Positions 23,859-32,808 of a DNA stretch of 33,625 nt are shown here, piece after piece; position 1 is the stretch's first letter, and the number at the start of each line of letters is the position of its first letter. A model generated the notes under the pieces. That model was not told the origin of the DNA and made no database searches. It saw nothing but the letters and a program-made list of their open reading frames with translations. Source of the DNA: Hyphomonadaceae bacterium (lineage in GTDB: Bacteria; Pseudomonadota; Alphaproteobacteria; Caulobacterales; Aquidulcibacteraceae); NCBI GenBank assembly GCA_021299265.1, contig JAJTGP010000090.1, positions 1 through 33,625 on the forward strand. The letters are read 5' to 3'. A program made the position numbers and the translations under genes.

Positions 23859-23890
23859 TCAGGCCCGGCGTCAAACCCGGGCCTGCTTTT
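23859..23890 (+). terminator. Intrinsic terminator of flagellin 4
   Basis: CAGGCCCGG pairs perfectly with CCGGGCCTG over nine bases, loop of eight, followed by C and five Ts. Confidence 0.9.
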
Positions 23891-23917
23891 TACGTGTAAA
23901 CTTCGAGGCAATAAGTC

Positions 23918-23927
23918 TTAATTTTAT
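23918..23927 (-). promoter_or_regulatory. Inverted GATAAAATTA motif upstream of flaG
   Basis: TAATTTTATC on the + strand is GATAAAATTA on the - strand. It resembles the motif before flagellins 2-4, but in reverse and about 145 bases before flaG. Could be chance in AT-rich DNA. Confidence 0.25.
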
Positions 23928-24071
23928 CTAAAATGCGGTCGATTGGGGAAACCTTCCCTTGATGGTCCTGTGTTACCCTAAAGATGGGTCAATGTGACTT
24001 AGGTACTTTAGTAGATGTGCCTGGTACACAAGAACTGGAGGGGACCGGTGGCGACATCGGCCTAGGATCGG

Positions 24072-24509
24072 ATGAACATCGAGACGAAGAATATCTCGCT
24101 GACACAAACCGCACCAATTGCTCCCATACGTCCGGGGCAGGAGGCGGTTGTGGTACAACCAGCGTCCAAAAACATCAGAAATCAGCAAACCGATGACCGT
24201 GCGCCGTCCAATGACTATAAGCGCCCGGTAGGCCAAGGGTCCAAGTCTGCCCCGGTTGAGTCCGTGCAGGATGAGCTCGACGCTGAGCAACGCGTTGCCA
24301 TGGTTGAAAAGATCATGGGAATCAACAAATCTTTAGTCATTGAGAAAAACAAGGATTCCCAAGGCTTCATCTATAAATCGGTGGATCGGGTGACTGGTGA
24401 AGTCACGCGGATTTGGCCAATTGAAGACTTGGCGAACACCCTGACCTCGCTGGCTGATGAGGAAGAGCGCGCCACCATGCGGGGCGTGATGATTGACGCA
24501 AGAGCTTAA
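24072..24509 (+). CDS. flaG: FlaG family flagellar protein
   Basis: A 145-residue protein from ATG 24072. The N-terminal half is Gln/Pro/Lys-rich and probably disordered. The C-terminal half has the FlaG signature: NKSLVIEKNKDSQGFIYKSV, then DRVTGEVTRIWP with the VxGEVIRQIPP-like core. FlaG proteins are found next to flagellin genes and affect filament length; the mechanism is unclear. The location directly after four flagellins supports the call. The ribosome site (AGGATCGG) is weak. The leader lacks a TGAAT-loop hairpin. Confidence 0.82.
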   Translation: MNIETKNISLTQTAPIAPIRPGQEAVVVQPASKNIRNQQTDDRAPSNDYKRPVGQGSKSAPVESVQDELDAEQRVAMVEKIMGINKSLVIEKNKDSQGFIYKSVDRVTGEVTRIWPIEDLANTLTSLADEEERATMRGVMIDARA

Positions 24510-24535
24510 TACGGCTTGCGTTCCAAAGATGATTC

Positions 24536-24583
24536 CGCGACCATAAAAGTCGCGCTTACCCACCAAAATTGGGATTTTGGTGG
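24536..24583 (+). terminator. Tandem hairpins after flaG
   Basis: CGCGAC-CATAAAA-GTCGCG at 24536-24554 is followed by CCACCAAAAT-TGGG-ATTTTGGTGG at 24560-24583, a perfect ten-pair stem. Only a short T-run (CGTTTACC) comes after it. Probably ends the flaG transcript, though part may belong to the leader of the next flagellin. Confidence 0.65.
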
Positions 24584-24654
24584 CGTTTACCATTGGTTAT
24601 ACAAATCAAATCACATCTGATACCCTCTTTCTCATTCATCCGAGGAGGCTTGAT

Positions 24655-25518
24655 TTGGCATCGACTGTTAACACCAATTTGGCAGCTTTAGGCGCCGTCC
24701 AATCCTTTAACACCGTCAATCGAGGCGTTGAACAGGTGCAAAATCGGATCTCGACCGGACTGAAAGCAAGCGGCGCTCGCGACGGGGCCGCCACCTTTGG
24801 CATTGCCCAGCAACAGCGGGCCGAGGCCAGTAGCTTAGAGGCCGTGACCACCAGCCTTAACCGCGCTCTCAGCATCGCCGATGTCGCGCTCGCAGCCGGG
24901 TCTGCTTTGTCGGATGTCCTCACCCAAATGCGCGAAAAGGCCGTCGCTGCCTCGGACACGTCGATCACCGACATGAGTCGCGCGATTCACAATGCTGACT
25001 TCATCGCGCTCCGCGATCAGATTGGGGGCATCATTGCCAATGCCTCGTTTGACGGCCAAAATCTTCTGGCTGGACCAGCTTCCAGCAGCCTCACCTTCTT
25101 GGCCAGCACCAATGGATCCGTTAGCCTCGACTTGCCGGTCCTAGACTTGAGGCTGCCGGCGAGCCCCGGTGCCATCGCCAGCCCAGCCGCCGCTATGTAT
25201 CTGGGTAGCGGCACAGCCCTGTCCAGCGCGGCCAATAGCGTGGATGCGGCCGCGCGGGTCAGTGCCAGCCTCGACTATCTCAACACCGAACTTTCGCGTC
25301 TGGGTGCAGCCAGCAAAAAGTTTGAGAACCAGATCGTCTATTTTTCAAAGCTGAAGGACAGCGTCACCGCCGGGATCGGCCAAATGGTTGATGCCGATTT
25401 GGCATACGAAAGCGCCCAATTGCAAGCTCTTCAAACCCGCCAGCAATTGTCTGTTCAAGCCATGTCGCTGGCCAATCAAGCGCCCCGCGCGATTTTGAAT
25501 CTCTTGCGGGATAGCTAA
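24655..25518 (+). CDS. Divergent flagellin (fifth copy), TTG start
   Basis: A 287-residue flagellin beginning at TTG 24655, six bases after GAGGAGG; upstream in-frame ATG 24577 lies inside the flaG terminator and gives an unrelated N-terminus. The ends follow flagellin rules (ASTVNTNLAALGAVQSFN at the start, QLSVQAMSLANQAPRAILNL at the end), and IIANASFDGQNLL sits where the tandem copies have ANASFDGANMI. It is far from the four tandem copies in sequence. It lacks the TGAAT hairpin and starts with TTG, so it may be expressed less or at another time, for example as a minor hook-proximal flagellin. No flagellin gene follows it. Confidence 0.88.
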   Translation: MASTVNTNLAALGAVQSFNTVNRGVEQVQNRISTGLKASGARDGAATFGIAQQQRAEASSLEAVTTSLNRALSIADVALAAGSALSDVLTQMREKAVAASDTSITDMSRAIHNADFIALRDQIGGIIANASFDGQNLLAGPASSSLTFLASTNGSVSLDLPVLDLRLPASPGAIASPAAAMYLGSGTALSSAANSVDAAARVSASLDYLNTELSRLGAASKKFENQIVYFSKLKDSVTAGIGQMVDADLAYESAQLQALQTRQQLSVQAMSLANQAPRAILNLLRDS

Positions 25519-25587
25519 ATCAGCGATAGGCTCGACCATTCTCAGCAGCCAAGATCGTGTGTGGTTGCGACAGGAAAGGAAAGTCTG

Positions 25588-26016
25588 ATGCTGATTTCCC
25601 TAACGATGCTCTTGGCCGCGGGCCTTGGCCCCACCACCGAACCAACCCCTATGGCCAAACCGGCTGTCGTTGATCCCTATGCCGGGCGTCCCAGTGCACG
25701 GATCCTATCGTCGCGAAATGTCCGCAACTTTGTTGTGCGGCGCGAAGAAGCCAATGACCGGGTTGTCTATCTCGAAACATCGCGCAATGTCTGGTTTCGT
25801 GGCGAGATGATCTGCCGAGGGGCCGGCGACCCACGCGATGCCCATTCGCTTGAACCCGTCAGCCACTCCCTAGGCATCGACGACAATACGACTTTGGTTT
25901 TCAGAGAGTTATCGTCGCAAACCTCCGTCTGCACCTTGGTCAGTCTGGTTAGCCTAACAGAAGCAGAAGCGTTGGATCTAAAATTGATCCGCCCGCCTAA
26001 GGCGAAGAAGGGCTAA
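25588..26016 (+). CDS. Small exported protein, possibly DUF6491-like
   Basis: A 142-residue protein. ATG 25588 is preferred to the in-frame GTG 25561 because AGGAAAGGA precedes it and it gives a hydrophobic signal-like N-terminus (MLISLTMLLAAGLG). The mature part has VRNFVVRREEANDRVVYLET, WFRGEMICRG and a second Cys in SVCTLVSLVSL; the two cysteines may form a disulfide. The pattern of a DRxxYLE strand, a W/Y-R strand and two Cys recalls the DUF6491 family, but this is a weak match from memory. No function can be given. It follows the divergent flagellin after 69 bases. Confidence 0.6.
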   Translation: MLISLTMLLAAGLGPTTEPTPMAKPAVVDPYAGRPSARILSSRNVRNFVVRREEANDRVVYLETSRNVWFRGEMICRGAGDPRDAHSLEPVSHSLGIDDNTTLVFRELSSQTSVCTLVSLVSLTEAEALDLKLIRPPKAKKG

Positions 26017-26057
26017 AGCTCTTTCACCTCAGGCCTAAGTCGGGTTATGGAAGCTGC

Positions 26058-27191
26058 ATGAAGAATCACTCTGTTAGTCTCCTGATCGCCTCCACCCTTG
26101 TCTTTGCCGCGTCCTGTGCGCCGGCAGCTAAAACGCAAGCCCCTGTAGCTGCAACGGCACAGACCATTAAGGTCACCGAAATTGCCAGCGGGCTGGGCTA
26201 TCCGTGGGGGGCAGCCATCCTGCCTGATGGCTCCATTCTGGTAACCGAGCGTGATGGTCGTTTGCGAATTATCCGCGACGGAAAATTGGTTGAAGCCCCG
26301 ATCACGGGTGTACCCGCCGTTTTGAACGATGGCCAAGGCGGCTTGTTTGATGTGGCACTGCACCCAGACTTTGCGACCAATGGCTTGGTCTATTTGTCCT
26401 TTGCCAAGGGTACGAAATCGTCCAACCACACGGCAGTTGTGCGCGGCAAGTTTGACGGCAAGGCGCTGACCAATGTCGAGCCGGTATTTGACGCCGTGCC
26501 AGAGCGTCAAACCCAAGCCCATTTCGGCGGCCGTTTGCTTTTTATGCCCGACAAAACCCTCATCGTGACGTTGGGCGATGGCTATAAATATCGCGATAAG
26601 GCGCAAGATCTGTCGAGCGATCTGGGCAAGATCGTCCGCATCACCGATACGGGCGCGCCTGCCCCCGGCAATCCGTTTGAAGGCCAAGTGGGCAAGCGGG
26701 CCGAAATCTATTCCTATGGCCATCGCAATGTGCAGGGCATCGCGCGCGACCCTGCCAGCGGCACACTTTATGCCCACGAACATGGTCCAAAGGGCGGCGA
26801 TGAGGTCAATATTATCCAACCCGGCAAGAATTACGGCTGGCCTGTAATTACTTATGGCGTTGATTATTCCGGTGCGCCGATCAGCATGGAGAATAAGCGC
26901 GACGGGATGGAGCAACCGCTCGTCTATTGGGTCCCCTCCATCGCGCCTTCCAGCATGGTTTTTTATACTGGCAGCCTGTTCCCACAGTGGAAGGGTGATC
27001 TTCTGGTGACCGCCTTAGCCGGTCAACAAATTCGCCGGGTGGACCTTGAGAATGGTGCCGTGAAGGCTCAAGAAACCTTACTGACCGAGCGGGAAGAGCG
27101 CTATCGCGCCATCATCCAAGCGCCCGACGGTAGCTTAATCGCGCTGACCGATGACCCCGAAGGCAAAGTGCTGCGCCTAACCCCGAATTGA
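26058..27191 (+). CDS. PQQ-type soluble aldose sugar dehydrogenase, lipoprotein
   Basis: A 377-residue protein with a lipoprotein signal (lipobox AASC at residues 18-21) and a six-bladed beta-propeller of the GDH/HHIP-like family. Motifs in order: GYPWGAAILPDGSILVTERD, DGQGGLFDVALHPDF, HFGGRLLFMPD with the catalytic-type His, LGKIVRITDTG, GHRNVQGIARDP, and YAHEHGPKGGDEVNII. These fit PQQ-dependent aldose sugar dehydrogenases (YliI/Asd type), which oxidise sugars in the periplasm. Substrate is not predictable. The stop overlaps the region just before hisN. Confidence 0.88.
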   Translation: MKNHSVSLLIASTLVFAASCAPAAKTQAPVAATAQTIKVTEIASGLGYPWGAAILPDGSILVTERDGRLRIIRDGKLVEAPITGVPAVLNDGQGGLFDVALHPDFATNGLVYLSFAKGTKSSNHTAVVRGKFDGKALTNVEPVFDAVPERQTQAHFGGRLLFMPDKTLIVTLGDGYKYRDKAQDLSSDLGKIVRITDTGAPAPGNPFEGQVGKRAEIYSYGHRNVQGIARDPASGTLYAHEHGPKGGDEVNIIQPGKNYGWPVITYGVDYSGAPISMENKRDGMEQPLVYWVPSIAPSSMVFYTGSLFPQWKGDLLVTALAGQQIRRVDLENGAVKAQETLLTEREERYRAIIQAPDGSLIALTDDPEGKVLRLTPN

Positions 27192-27193
27192 TC

Positions 27194-27985
27194 ATGAGCT
27201 CGATTGTCACCCAAGAAGTTCTGGCCTTTGCCCATGAGCTTGCCGACATCGCACGTGCGGCCATCCTGCCCTATTTCCGGGCTGAGGCCGCGATTGAGAA
27301 TAAGGCGGAGACGGGCTTTGATCCTGTCACAGCGGCCGACAAAGCCGCTGAAGAGGCGATGCGTGCCAAAATCCGCGCCGACCGCCCACGCGATAGCATT
27401 GTCGGGGAAGAGTTCGACGATCATGACGGCAGCTCTGGCTGGACTTGGGTGCTCGCCCCCATCGACGGCACGCGTGCCTTCATCGCTGGTACCGCGACCT
27501 GGGGCGTACTGATTGGTGCGCGCTATGAGGATAAGCCGCTGGTTGGCATTATGGACCAACCCTTTGCCGATGAGCGTTGGGCCGCCAATCCAGATCGCGG
27601 CTTCTGGTCACGCGGGCGGGCGCGTCAGCCCTTGATGACCCGCAAGAATGTGGCGCTTGATCAAGCACTCTTGGCCACGACGGACCCGTTCCTTTTCCAG
27701 GGTCAGCAACATGAGGCCTTTTTGGCTTTGCGCGAAGCGACCCGCCTCACCCGCTATGGTCTCGACTGCACGGCCTATGCGCTGTTGGCGCATGGTCATA
27801 TTGATCTGGTGGTCGAGCCCGGCTTGAAAGATGTGGACATTGCCGCCCTCATCCCGATTATCGAAGCTGCAGGCGGCGTGGTCACCGATTGGCAAGGTCG
27901 CCACCACCCCAAGGGCGGTGACATTATTGCGGCAGGTTGCCCCGCCCTGCATGCCAAGGCACTGGCCTTTGTGGCGGGGAAGTAA
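27194..27985 (+). CDS. hisN: HisN-like phosphatase of the inositol monophosphatase family, metal Asp replaced
   Basis: A 263-residue IMPase-family protein; ATG 27194 lies two bases after the previous stop (TTG 27188 is an alternative). It has VTAADKAAEEAM, G71-E-E-F, the HisN-like PIDGTRAFIAG segment, WGVLIGARYEDKPLVGIMDQP, and the C-terminal DVDIAALIPIIEAAGG with the last metal Asp. The family motif DPIDGT reads A88-PIDGT here: the first Asp, normally a metal ligand, is Ala (codon GCC). This would be expected to harm catalysis. HisN removes phosphate from histidinol phosphate in histidine synthesis; the sequence after DGT favours HisN over SuhB or CysQ. No other his gene is nearby. Confidence 0.82.
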   Translation: MSSIVTQEVLAFAHELADIARAAILPYFRAEAAIENKAETGFDPVTAADKAAEEAMRAKIRADRPRDSIVGEEFDDHDGSSGWTWVLAPIDGTRAFIAGTATWGVLIGARYEDKPLVGIMDQPFADERWAANPDRGFWSRGRARQPLMTRKNVALDQALLATTDPFLFQGQQHEAFLALREATRLTRYGLDCTAYALLAHGHIDLVVEPGLKDVDIAALIPIIEAAGGVVTDWQGRHHPKGGDIIAAGCPALHAKALAFVAGK

Positions 27986-28000
27986 AGCTTCCCCTGCCCC

Positions 28001-29833
28001 TTAAGTTTTGACGCTATTCTGCCAGTCGACAATCACAGAATCGAGGACGTCGAGGGGCAGTGGCCCCGGTAGCAGGACTTGATCGTGGAAAGCCTTGATG
28101 TCGAATTTGTCAGCCAGCTTGGTTTTGGCATCCGTGCGCAAGCGGATCAGATTGGTCTTGCCAACCATATAGCTGCAGGCTTGGCCCGGCCAAACGCAAT
28201 AGCGCTCGACTTCCGTGACGATGCTATCACGCGTGTCGCCTGTGGCTTCCAGCATATAGTCAACGGCCTGTTCTTTGGTCCATTTCTTGGCATGCAGGCC
28301 CGTGTCCACCACGAGGCGGGCGGCCCGGAAGGCGGCGGACTGGGCATAACCCAAACGGCCCGGAATATCATTCTCATACAGACCCATCTCATCGGCCAAT
28401 TGCTCCGCATAGAGCGCCCAGCCTTCGCCGTAAGCCCCAAACCACAGCATTTTAGAACGCAAGAACGGCAGGCCTTGGGCTTCTTGGGCCAGCGAAATCT
28501 GCAGATGGTGGCCGGGTTGGGCCTCGTGATAGGTCAAAGTCGGCAAAGACCATTTCGGCCAGGCCGCCGTATCGCGCAGATTGATATAATAGGCTCCGGG
28601 GCGTGACCCGTCCGGTGCTGGCGATTGATAATAGCCGCCGGGCGCGCCAGCTTCAGTATAAGCTGGGACACGTTTTACTTCGCAATCGGCTTTGGCCAGC
28701 GTCGCAAACATCTCTGGCAGACGGCCTTTGAGGACCGCCATCTGCTTGTTCAGATCAGCCAGCAATTGCTCTTTGCCAGCATCATTATTGGGATAAAGAT
28801 ATTTGGGGTCCTTGGACAAAGCCCTCATCCGCTCGGCCACACTGCCTTGGGTCATGCCCAGCTTCTTCAAACCTTCATCCATTTGCGAGCCGAACGAGCG
28901 CACCAGATCGCGGCCCAATTCATGGATTTCGTCAGGCGACATTTTAGTCGTCGTCCAATAGCCCGTCGCAGCCTGATAATAGGCGTCACCTTGTGGCAGT
29001 TTCCATACCCCGGCATCGGCGGTCGATTTGGCCCGCAATTCTTCCATCAGGGCAATTTGGGCCTGATAGGCGGGGAAGACTTTTTCGCTCACCAATTTGG
29101 TGGCCGCTGCCCCCAATTGATCAGCAGCCAGACCGGATTCCTTGGCCTTGCGAACCAAGCCAGACACCAAGACGGTTTCAGCCACCGGGATTTTCAGAAA
29201 GCTGCGCAATTGGCCTAGGGCGCGATCAATGATGAAGTTTGGCGGGATAACGCCTTTTGCGGCATCGGCATTGACGCGCTCGACCTCATGGCCCATTTGA
29301 CCGGCAAAGCCCTCAACGCGCGAGAGCCAAGCATCCGCATCATCCTTGGTCTTCACCACATGTTGGCTGTCCAAGAAGTCTGGCATACCGACATAGCTGC
29401 CGGTCAATTGCGACAGGATGTAGGGGTTGGGTGAGCCATAGCCTGCTGTGCCATAGCCCATGGGTGCGGCGGCTGCGGCATAACGGGTGGACGATAGGAC
29501 TACCGCATGGCTGATCTTGTCAGTCGGGTTCAAGCTGTCTGGCTTGATCGCCTCAAGGTCTTTGATCCAACTTGCCACCCATTGATTGCGGGCGGCTTCT
29601 GCAGCGGCCGACATATCCGTCACCCGACCCTTATAGGGCCCACCAGCCAAAGCTTCTGGCACGGTCAAGCTGGTCGCATATTCGGGGGAATCTTTCAGCA
29701 TGGCCGTGGTGATGGAATCAATCACCGCCTTAAGGTCCGGATTGGCGGCAGCCTTATCGGCACAGCCCGACAAAAAGGCCGTGGCCCCAATCGCCCCCGT
29801 GCCCAACAGGGCACCCCGCCTCGTTAGCATCAT
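28001..29833 (-). CDS. DUF885 family protein, Tat-type lipoprotein, HExxx-type metallopeptidase-like
   Basis: A 610-residue protein. The ATG at 29833 is chosen because AGGGGTG lies upstream and it gives a clean signal: LTRRGALLG (twin-arginine motif), a hydrophobic stretch, and the lipobox LSGC. This suggests Tat export and a lipid anchor. The body is the helical DUF885 fold, with LPTLTYHEAQPGHHLQ carrying the HE...H zinc-like motif and AYGEGWALYAEQLADEMG carrying a further Glu. Some DUF885 proteins act as dipeptidyl or carboxy-type peptidases; substrate here is unknown. It is convergent with hisN, 15 bases apart, and 29 bases downstream of the MaoC gene in the same direction. Confidence 0.86.
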   Translation of the reverse strand: MMLTRRGALLGTGAIGATAFLSGCADKAAANPDLKAVIDSITTAMLKDSPEYATSLTVPEALAGGPYKGRVTDMSAAAEAARNQWVASWIKDLEAIKPDSLNPTDKISHAVVLSSTRYAAAAAPMGYGTAGYGSPNPYILSQLTGSYVGMPDFLDSQHVVKTKDDADAWLSRVEGFAGQMGHEVERVNADAAKGVIPPNFIIDRALGQLRSFLKIPVAETVLVSGLVRKAKESGLAADQLGAAATKLVSEKVFPAYQAQIALMEELRAKSTADAGVWKLPQGDAYYQAATGYWTTTKMSPDEIHELGRDLVRSFGSQMDEGLKKLGMTQGSVAERMRALSKDPKYLYPNNDAGKEQLLADLNKQMAVLKGRLPEMFATLAKADCEVKRVPAYTEAGAPGGYYQSPAPDGSRPGAYYINLRDTAAWPKWSLPTLTYHEAQPGHHLQISLAQEAQGLPFLRSKMLWFGAYGEGWALYAEQLADEMGLYENDIPGRLGYAQSAAFRAARLVVDTGLHAKKWTKEQAVDYMLEATGDTRDSIVTEVERYCVWPGQACSYMVGKTNLIRLRTDAKTKLADKFDIKAFHDQVLLPGPLPLDVLDSVIVDWQNSVKT

Positions 29834-29862
29834 ATCGCTCACCCCTTTAATCAACTTCGTCC

Positions 29863-30717
29863 TCAGCCCGCTAGGACGCACTTGCCGTTCTTGATCACAA
29901 CCACGTCACGCGATTTTACCCGCGCTTCAAACGACACCACATTACCATCGCGCCACATCTGCACACTCACCGTTTCACCGGGGAAAACAGGCGAGGAGAA
30001 GCGCACATCATGGCTCAAAATCAGACTGGAGTCGTTGCCGCAATAGGCCGACAAAACAGCGCGACAGGTTAGGCCATAGGTGCACAAACCATGCAGGATT
30101 GGACGGGGAAAGCCGACCATTTTTGCAAAGTCTGGGTCGGCATGGAGGGGGTTACGATCCCCCGACAAGCGGTAGATCAAGGCTTGATCTGGGCTGGTTG
30201 CAATGTCGACTTCCATATCGGGCGCGCGATCTGGAATAGGGTGCGATTCTGGGCCACCTTCGCTGGGCCCACCAAAGCCACCATCGGCGCGGGCAAAGAT
30301 CGACGAGGTCAACGTGCAGAGTGGGCTATTGTCTTTCTTGTCGCGAATGACCGTCTCGCTGATCAGAACTGCACCTTTGCCAGCGCCTTTATCAAGACAC
30401 TCCACAAAGCGGCTATCGGCCAGAATGGTCGCAGCAACAGGCAAGGGCTTGTGCATGGTCAAGCGCTGTTCGCCATGCACGACCATCGCATAATTAATGC
30501 CGCTATCGCCAACCCGACCGGCACCCCAGGCAATCACGGTCGCCATGGTGGGAATGGTTTTTAGGCCATTTTCATAGACAAAAGGTAGCTCCCCTTTGTC
30601 CATCGGGTCCGCACCCATGCCAATGCCCAAGGCATAGAGCATGGTCTGGGTATCGCCATAGGAGAATTCTTGGTCCTTGGATGTCAGCGACATCACGTGC
30701 TCATAATTGATAGCCAT
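29863..30717 (-). CDS. MaoC-like (R)-specific enoyl-CoA hydratase, double hotdog
   Basis: A 284-residue protein; ATG at 30717 follows a GGAGG site, and a longer in-frame extension upstream is not needed. The N-terminal hotdog domain (1-150) has EFSYGDTQTMLYALGIGMG. The C-terminal MaoC domain has the hydratase 2 motif D187-RNPL-H192 followed by ADPDFAKMVGFPRPILHGLC, and ends with FSSPVFPGETVSVQMW. The D-x4-H pair is the known catalytic dyad of hydratase 2. It hydrates trans-2-enoyl-CoA to (R)-3-hydroxyacyl-CoA, as in peroxisomal multifunctional enzyme 2. It probably forms a short transcript with the DUF885 gene. Confidence 0.88.
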   Translation of the reverse strand: MAINYEHVMSLTSKDQEFSYGDTQTMLYALGIGMGADPMDKGELPFVYENGLKTIPTMATVIAWGAGRVGDSGINYAMVVHGEQRLTMHKPLPVAATILADSRFVECLDKGAGKGAVLISETVIRDKKDNSPLCTLTSSIFARADGGFGGPSEGGPESHPIPDRAPDMEVDIATSPDQALIYRLSGDRNPLHADPDFAKMVGFPRPILHGLCTYGLTCRAVLSAYCGNDSSLILSHDVRFSSPVFPGETVSVQMWRDGNVVSFEARVKSRDVVVIKNGKCVLAG

Positions 30718-30837
30718 GGGTGTTCCTCCAGCTGTGCCTATATTCGCTTGGCTTTTCAGCAGTGTGACAGAATAAATCAGCTGGGCGCAAGGGGGCGCAT
30801 GTGGCCCCACTGCCTTAACTTAGCTCAGCCTTCAGGC

Positions 30838-32655
30838 TTAAGCGGTCACCACGGGATCGTGCTCTGCCACCCAGTGGCCGGGTGCTACTTCCATCAATTG
30901 CGGGCGATACTGGGGGCCATCGCCCTCAACCAATTTCGACTTCATGAACCGCAATTGCGCGCGCGGATCCATCGGCGAGGGAAGATCGCCCTCCAAGCGG
31001 ATGCGAGGTCGCGCCTTCTCCAACTCTGGGTCTGGGATCGGGGCCGCCGAGATCAGCGCTTGGGTATAGGGGTGGCGCGGATTGAGATAGATGGAATTGC
31101 GGTCTGCCGTTTCCACCACACGGCCCAGATACATCACCATGATCCGATGGCTGACTTCGCGCACCACAGCCAAGTCATGGCTGATGAACAACATGGCAAG
31201 GCCAAACTCGCGCTGAAGGTCGAGCAAAAGATCAATGATTTGCGCGCGAATGGAAACATCGAGTGCAGAGACCGCTTCGTCGCATACCACAAACTTCGGA
31301 CGCAGGATCATGGCCCGCGCAATGCCGACACGCTGGTTCTGACCACCTGAAAACTCATGCGGATAGCGATTGATCCAGTCAGGGTCGAGGCCAACCCGGT
31401 TCATCATGTCCTTGACCAAGGCGTCGCGCTCTTGCTTGCCAATACCGGGCTTATGGACTTCCAACGGCTCAGCAATCGACGCCCCGATTGTCATGCGCGG
31501 ATCAAGACTGGCCAGCGGGTCTTGGAAGACGATGGTTAAGTCCTTGCGCGAGGCGCGTAAGTTATATCGCGACGTTTCGGTCACGCCCTTACCGAGCCAA
31601 ACCACTTCGCCAGCCGTTGTTGGCACCAAGCGCAAGACGCCGCGCGCCAAGGTGGATTTGCCACAACCCGACTCCCCCACCACGCCGACAGTTTCACCAG
31701 CACGGATGACCAGATCGACCCCGTCCACCGCGCGCAAGGGCATGGACTTAGGGAATAAACCGCCGGAGACTTTAACCGGGAAATGGATTTGTAGGTTCTT
31801 GGCTTCTACCAGAATGGGATCGCTATCCTTTGGGGGATCTGCCAATGGCACGCCCTTGCGCTCAGGCCGGTCTAAGCGCGGAACCGCGGCCAACAGCTTT
31901 TGGGTATAGGCATCTTTTGGAGCCGAAAAGATTTGGTGCACGTCGCCGGTCTCAACATAGAGACCCTTATTCATCACCTGAACCTTATCGGCCAAGCGCG
32001 CCACAACGCCCATATCATGGGTGACGAGGGCAATCGCGGCACCGGTATCGCGCTTCAGCTCATCCATCAGTTCCAGCACTTGGGCTTGAACGGTCACGTC
32101 TAGCGCTGTCGTAGGCTCGTCGGCAATTAGAAGGGCTGGCTCGCACAGCATGGAAATCGCAATCATCACGCGCTGGCGCATGCCACCCGACAATTCGTGC
32201 GGATATTGGCTGAGACGACGGGCGGCTTCTGGAATGCGAACGCGTTCCAGCCAATCCACACAGCGCTTGGTAGCCGCCTCGCCTTGCATATTCATATGCA
32301 GCTTCAGCACTTCATACATTTGCTCCCCCACTTTCATGTGTGGGGTCAAAGAGGTCAGCGGGTCTTGGAAAATCATCGCCATTTGCTTGCCGCGAATGGC
32401 ATTCAACTCAGTTGGTTTTAGACCAATCAATTCCTGGCCTTTGAATTTGATCGAGCCTGTCGCCACGCCATTGGTCGCTAACAGCCCCATGGTCGCCATA
32501 AAGGTCTGGCTTTTTCCGGACCCCGATTCCCCAACCACGGCGACGCATTCACCGGGCAAAATATCCAGATCGATTCCCTTCACCGCACGCACGGAACCAT
32601 CAGGCGTCGAGAACGTCACGGAGAGGTCACGGACGGACAAAATCGGGCTGGACAT
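30838..32655 (-). CDS. Duplicated ABC transporter ATPase, peptide type (DppD-DppF fusion)
   Basis: A 605-residue protein with two complete ATPase domains. Domain 1 (about 6-260) has Walker A GESGSGKS at 42-49, the LSGGMRQR signature and [12 protein letters not shown]. Domain 2 (about 285-560) has [24 protein letters not shown] and [18 protein letters not shown]; the usual Pro of the Walker B region is Ala. A short oligopeptide-type C-terminal segment follows ([16 protein letters not shown]). This matches YejF/GsiA-type fused ATPases, which power import of peptides or glutathione-like compounds. No permease or binding protein gene is in this window, so its partners must be elsewhere. It is divergent from the alcohol dehydrogenase. 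Confidence 0.93.
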   Translation of the reverse strand: MSSPILSVRDLSVTFSTPDGSVRAVKGIDLDILPGECVAVVGESGSGKSQTFMATMGLLATNGVATGSIKFKGQELIGLKPTELNAIRGKQMAMIFQDPLTSLTPHMKVGEQMYEVLKLHMNMQGEAATKRCVDWLERVRIPEAARRLSQYPHELSGGMRQRVMIAISMLCEPALLIADEPTTALDVTVQAQVLELMDELKRDTGAAIALVTHDMGVVARLADKVQVMNKGLYVETGDVHQIFSAPKDAYTQKLLAAVPRLDRPERKGVPLADPPKDSDPILVEAKNLQIHFPVKVSGGLFPKSMPLRAVDGVDLVIRAGETVGVVGESGCGKSTLARGVLRLVPTTAGEVVWLGKGVTETSRYNLRASRKDLTIVFQDPLASLDPRMTIGASIAEPLEVHKPGIGKQERDALVKDMMNRVGLDPDWINRYPHEFSGGQNQRVGIARAMILRPKFVVCDEAVSALDVSIRAQIIDLLLDLQREFGLAMLFISHDLAVVREVSHRIMVMYLGRVVETADRNSIYLNPRHPYTQALISAAPIPDPELEKARPRIRLEGDLPSPMDPRAQLRFMKSKLVEGDGPQYRPQLMEVAPGHWVAEHDPVVTA

Positions 32656-32808
32656 AGAGGCGAGGTTCCTTGAAGAAACAATTTCGAAACTACGACTTAG
32701 CTTTGCATTTCCTTGCGGTCTATGTGTTCAAGCACATGTGACCACATTGCGGCGCACGCGCGGTGCCAATAAGGTTGCGAAAAAGTCCTCTTGCTCAGGA
32801 AACAGACA

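Noticed and set aside
23984-24196. Small open frame before and overlapping flaG
   Set aside because: It is in another frame, has no ribosome site and reads as a low-complexity shadow of the flaG leader.
24577-24654. ATG 24577 as the start of the divergent flagellin
   Set aside because: It lies inside the hairpin after flaG, has no ribosome site, and the added 26 residues do not look like a flagellin N-terminus.
32720-32755. Palindrome CACATGTG and nearby repeats between the ABC and alcohol dehydrogenase genes as an operator
   Set aside because: Arms are short and could be chance; no second copy or clear promoter position supports it.
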